Below are positions 61,280 to 64,000 of a stretch of DNA of 64,000 nucleotides, in pieces. Position 1 is the first letter of the stretch, and each line of letters starts with the position of its first letter. The stretch spans positions 372,001-436,000 of the forward strand of contig NZ_RCZJ01000001.1 of assembly GCF_006438845.1 (NCBI RefSeq), given 5' to 3'. Origin of the DNA: Variovorax ginsengisoli. Its GTDB lineage: Bacteria; Pseudomonadota; Gammaproteobacteria; Burkholderiales; Burkholderiaceae_C. The position numbers and the translations under genes were made by a program. The notes beneath the pieces are model-generated. The model worked only from the letters and a program-made list of their open reading frames with translations, did not search any database and had not been told where the DNA came from.

Positions 61280-61822
61280 ATGACCGCCGCACTCAACGCC
61301 ATCCTCGTTCCCGACGAGGCCACCGACCACATCCTCGGGCCCGCCGATTCCTCGATCACGCTCGTGGAATACGGAGACTTCGAATGTCCATCGTGCGCCC
61401 AGGCGCATCCGGCGGTGAAGATCATGCTGAACCACTTCGGCCGCCAGGTTCGCTTCGTTTTCCGGCACTTTCCGCTGCGCGAGGTGCATCCGCATGCCGA
61501 AATGGCCGCCGAGGCGGCCGAGGCTGCGGGTGCGCAAGGCAAGTTCTGGCCTTTCCACGATCTGCTGTTCACGCACCAGCATCGACTCGGTGAAGCGCAC
61601 CTGCGGGACTATGCGCTACAGGTCGGACTCGATATGGCGCGCTTCGAGAACGAGATGCGTGACCATGTCTATCTCCAGCGCGTGCAGGAGCAGATGCAGG
61701 GAGCCGCCGCACTGCGGGTGCGTGCGACTCCGACGTTCTATCTCGACGGCGCTTTCGTCGACGTGTCTTTTGGCCTTGCCAACCTGCAGCAAGCCATCGA
61801 GCACGCGATCGCGAAGCGCTGA
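61280..61822 (+). CDS. DsbA-family thioredoxin-like protein
   Basis: 180 residues, no signal peptide, so cytosolic. Thioredoxin fold with active CPSC in YGDFECPSCAQAHP and cis-Pro in RATPTFYLDG. Resembles short DsbA-like proteins (Thioredoxin_4) and FrnE-like oxidoreductases. Followed by a flavin reductase 26 bases on; probably a redox-stress function. Confidence 0.85.
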   Translation: MTAALNAILVPDEATDHILGPADSSITLVEYGDFECPSCAQAHPAVKIMLNHFGRQVRFVFRHFPLREVHPHAEMAAEAAEAAGAQGKFWPFHDLLFTHQHRLGEAHLRDYALQVGLDMARFENEMRDHVYLQRVQEQMQGAAALRVRATPTFYLDGAFVDVSFGLANLQQAIEHAIAKR

Positions 61823-61848
61823 GCCCACCCCACTCTTTTGGAGATCGC

Positions 61849-62412
61849 ATGACTCAATACAAGATCGCCGTCGCCATCGGCAGCCTGCGCAAGGATTCGT
61901 TCAACCGCAAGCTGGCCCTCGCGCTGGCACACCTCGCGCCTTCCGATTTCACTTTCGAACACCTGGAAATCGGCGACTTGCCGCTTTACAACCAGGACGA
62001 CGACGGCAACCAGGCACCTGCAGTGAAGCGCCTGAAGACCGAGATCGCCGCGGCCCAGGGCCTGCTTTTCGTCACGCCGGAATACAACCGCTCGTTCCCG
62101 GGCGTGCTGAAGAACGCCATCGACCATGCCTCACGGCCTTACGGCCAGAGCGTGTGGGGCGGCAAGCCGGCGGGCGTGATCGGCGTGTCGGTCGGTGCGA
62201 TCGGCACGGCACTGGCGCAGCAGCACTTGCGCAACGTGCTGGCCTACCTCGACGTGCCGACGCTCGGCCAGCCCGAGGCCTTCATCCAGAACAAGGAAGG
62301 GCTGTTCGACGACAAAGGCCACGTGTCGGATGCCAGCAAGCAGTTCCTGCAAAGCTGGATGGACAAGTACGTCGAATGGGTGAAGCGCCACAACCTGGCC
62401 AAGCTGGCCTGA
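61849..62412 (+). CDS. NADPH-dependent FMN reductase / quinone reductase
   Basis: 187 residues. Flavodoxin-like fold of the NADPH-dependent FMN reductase family: VAIGSLRKDSFNRKLA near the start, FVTPEYNRSFPGVLKNAIDHASRP (the family's PEYN box). ATG with GGAG upstream. Likely reduces quinones or other electrophiles; in tandem with the DsbA-like gene. Confidence 0.9.
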   Translation: MTQYKIAVAIGSLRKDSFNRKLALALAHLAPSDFTFEHLEIGDLPLYNQDDDGNQAPAVKRLKTEIAAAQGLLFVTPEYNRSFPGVLKNAIDHASRPYGQSVWGGKPAGVIGVSVGAIGTALAQQHLRNVLAYLDVPTLGQPEAFIQNKEGLFDDKGHVSDASKQFLQSWMDKYVEWVKRHNLAKLA

Positions 62413-62430
62413 CCAAGCTGGCCTTGACCG

Positions 62431-63075
62431 TCAGGCGGCGGCGCTGGCCATGTCGCGGTTTGCTGCTTCGGCCGTCACGCTGCGGATGTCCGCACGGGCC
62501 GATTCGATCGCTGCGGCCTTGGCCGCTTCGCCCATTGCCAGGCCTTCAGCGCGCACGATCCGAACGTCGGTGATGCCGAAAAAGCCGAAGATCGCCTTCA
62601 GGTAGCTTTCCTGGTGTTCGAGCGCGCGACCGCCCTCGGTGGTCGAATAGACGCCGCCGCGGGTGGAGGCGACGATCACGGTCTTGCTGCCCGCCAGGCC
62701 GACCGGGCCCTTCTCGGTGTACTTGAAGGTGCGACCGACCTGGGCGAGGCGGTCGATCCACGCCTTGAGTTGGCTGGGCACCGAGAAGTTGTAGAGCGGC
62801 GCGCCGACCACGATCACGTCAGCGGCCAGGAATTGGCTCACCAGCTTTTCGGACACGGCGTTCTCGCGCTTCTGCGCTTCGCTCGGTTCGGCGACGGCGA
62901 CCTTGATGCCCAGCGCGTTGGCGTCGAAATGGTTCGGCGTGTCCACGGCGAGGTCAAGGTGTTCGACGGTGCCGTCGGTATGCACCCGGCGCCACTCGGC
63001 CACGATCTCTGCGGTCAGCTGGCGGGAGACGGAGTTGGTGCCCAGGACGCTGGAATCGACTTGCAGCAGTTTCAT
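62431..63075 (-). CDS. azoR: FMN-dependent NADH-azoreductase
   Basis: 214 residues from the ATG at 63075. Flavodoxin-like Azo[19 protein letters not shown] at the N-terminus, [20 protein letters not shown] (FMN contact), STRGGVYS. Reduces quinones and azo compounds. Divergent from the LysR gene 134 bases away, which probably controls it. Confidence 0.93.
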   Translation of the reverse strand: MKLLQVDSSVLGTNSVSRQLTAEIVAEWRRVHTDGTVEHLDLAVDTPNHFDANALGIKVAVAEPSEAQKRENAVSEKLVSQFLAADVIVVGAPLYNFSVPSQLKAWIDRLAQVGRTFKYTEKGPVGLAGSKTVIVASTRGGVYSTTEGGRALEHQESYLKAIFGFFGITDVRIVRAEGLAMGEAAKAAAIESARADIRSVTAEAANRDMASAAA

Positions 63076-63209
63076 GATCGTTCGCTCACTTTCGTTGTGG
63101 GGGTCGTCGGCACGCACGGCCGGCATGGAGAGAATTCTATTTTTGGAGCGAGTCGGCGATAAGTGGCCGTGTACAGGTCAGATCGTTCTCGATTTGGGAC
63201 AATCCTTGC

Positions 63210-64000
63210 ATGCAAGACCTCAACGACATGGTTTTTTTCGCCGAAGTGGCAGAGCGGGGCGGCTTCACCGCTGCCAGCAAGGCGCTCGGTGTTCCCAAGT
63301 CGCGCCTGTCCCGGCGCGTCGCCGATCTGGAAGGGACGCTGGGGGTGCAACTCCTGCAGCGAAGCACGCGGCGACTGTCGCTCACGCCGGCCGGCGAGGT
63401 CTATCTGCGTCATTGCGTGGAGATGAGAGACGCCGCACAGGCCGCTGCCGAGGCGGTGTCGCAGGTGCAGACCGAGCCACGCGGCACGGTGCGCATCAGC
63501 TGCCCGGTCACGTTGGCGCAGGCCAGCGTCGGGCCCTTGATGCCGATCTTCATGCGCCGCTTTCCGCTGGTACGGGTCGAAATGCGGGTGATAAACCGTC
63601 CGGTCGACCCGGTGGAAGACGGCATCGACATCGCGCTGCGCGTCCGCACTGCGGTCGAGGACAGCGCCACGCTGGCGGCGCGCCGGTTCGGCGTCAGCCG
63701 CGGGGTGCTGGTGATCAGCGCGGAACGCATGGCGCACCAGGGGCAGATCAAGGGTCCGGAAGACCTGATGCGCATCGACACGGTCGGCATGTCGGCCGGC
63801 GAAGGCCGTGCGATGCTGCCGCTGCACGGGCCTGACGGCCAGTTGCACCACGTGCCGCATCAGCCGCGCTACGTGGCGGACGACCTGCTGGCGCTGAAGT
63901 CGGCGATCGTCGGCGGCATCGGTGCCGGCATGCTGCCCGACTACATGTGCCGCCACGAACTCGATCGCGGCGAGCTCGTCGAGCTGCTGCCGGGCTGGAC
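63210..64000 (+). CDS. LysR-family regulator, 3' end outside window
   Basis: About 263 visible residues from the ATG at 63210. N-terminal winged helix (DLNDMVFFAEVAERGGFTAASKALGVPKSRLSRRVADLE), then the substrate-binding domain (VRISCPVTLAQASVG, DIALRV, VGGIGAGMLPDY). Divergent from azoR, so it probably senses a quinone or electrophile and controls that gene and itself. The final ~30 residues lie beyond the window edge. Confidence 0.92.
   Translation, partial: MQDLNDMVFFAEVAERGGFTAASKALGVPKSRLSRRVADLEGTLGVQLLQRSTRRLSLTPAGEVYLRHCVEMRDAAQAAAEAVSQVQTEPRGTVRISCPVTLAQASVGPLMPIFMRRFPLVRVEMRVINRPVDPVEDGIDIALRVRTAVEDSATLAARRFGVSRGVLVISAERMAHQGQIKGPEDLMRIDTVGMSAGEGRAMLPLHGPDGQLHHVPHQPRYVADDLLALKSAIVGGIGAGMLPDYMCRHELDRGELVELLPGW

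Noticed and set aside
1..64000. CRISPR arrays and insertion sequences
   Set aside because: No regular short repeats with spacers and no transposase-like frames with terminal inverted repeats were seen.

Overview
The window looks like a chromosome segment of a high-GC betaproteobacterium of the Burkholderiales, most like Comamonadaceae (Variovorax-type). The evidence is the thiO-thiS-thiG-thiE order, the cysI-DUF934 / cysH-cysD-cysN arrangement, Tat-like signals on the sulfonate binding proteins and an RpoE/ChrR sigma module. This placement comes from gene content only, not from a database match.

1-12.5 kb is a degraded prophage. It keeps a head module (Mu F-like protein with a frameshift, DUF2213-like protease/scaffold, cement protein, major capsid, connector proteins), the first tail-completion genes, and a lysis end (Rz/Rz1 spanins). 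The tail module is missing: the first ~48 residues of a tail-tube protein are fused in frame to what looks like an endolysin C-terminus. Several AT-richer cargo genes interrupt the phage genes, most notably a translationally coupled two-gene cassette (soluble protein plus multi-pass membrane protein, 9728-11247) that is a candidate phage-defence or exclusion system. A frameshifted integrase fragment, a SRAP (YedK/HMCES-type) gene and a tRNA-Asn gene close the region; the tRNA 3' end faces the prophage, so it is the likely attachment site. A CTYCCTAGYAT element recurs five times in the phage part.

12.7-20.4 kb is a thiamine region. thiO-thiS-thiG-thiE and a TonB-dependent receptor overlap each other or lie a few bases apart on the minus strand. 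thiD is divergent, and a CytX-like permease sits behind a TPP riboswitch. 20.4-28.1 kb is sulfate assimilation: fdxA and a ferredoxin-NADP reductase, cysN-cysD-cysH, and DUF934-cysI. The cysH and cysI upstream regions share a ~58-bp near-identical block, probably a CysB-type promoter.

28.2-38.6 kb holds an extensin-like protein and a transglutaminase, then a membrane-lipid / oxidative-stress cluster: two CFA-type methyltransferases, a flavin amine oxidase-like protein, DUF1365, DUF1295, DUF2878, DUF6134-like and DUF2177 genes, and an ECF sigma factor with its ChrR anti-sigma. Four sites of the form TGATCY-N16-CGTA lie upstream of these transcription units, so the cluster looks like a local singlet-oxygen-type regulon, possibly for furan or cyclopropane fatty acids.

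38.8-46.5 kb is iron uptake: a haem-type TonB receptor, an EF-hand lipoprotein, a Fur-box-preceded siderophore receptor and a PepSY/flavodoxin/FNR fusion reductase. 46.5-48.8 kb has mnmC and a YggX-type protein. 49.0-55.7 kb is organosulfur uptake: a sulfate-type binding protein followed by ssuE-ssuA-ssuD-ssuC-ssuA2-ssuB-ssuF. The right end has an orphan TAXI binding protein, a lipoprotein hydrolase, a flavin-dependent halogenase-like protein, an EpsC/CysE-type serine acetyltransferase, a DsbA-like protein, two FMN oxidoreductases and the start of a LysR regulator. Sulfur nutrition, iron and redox stress are the recurring themes of the host part.
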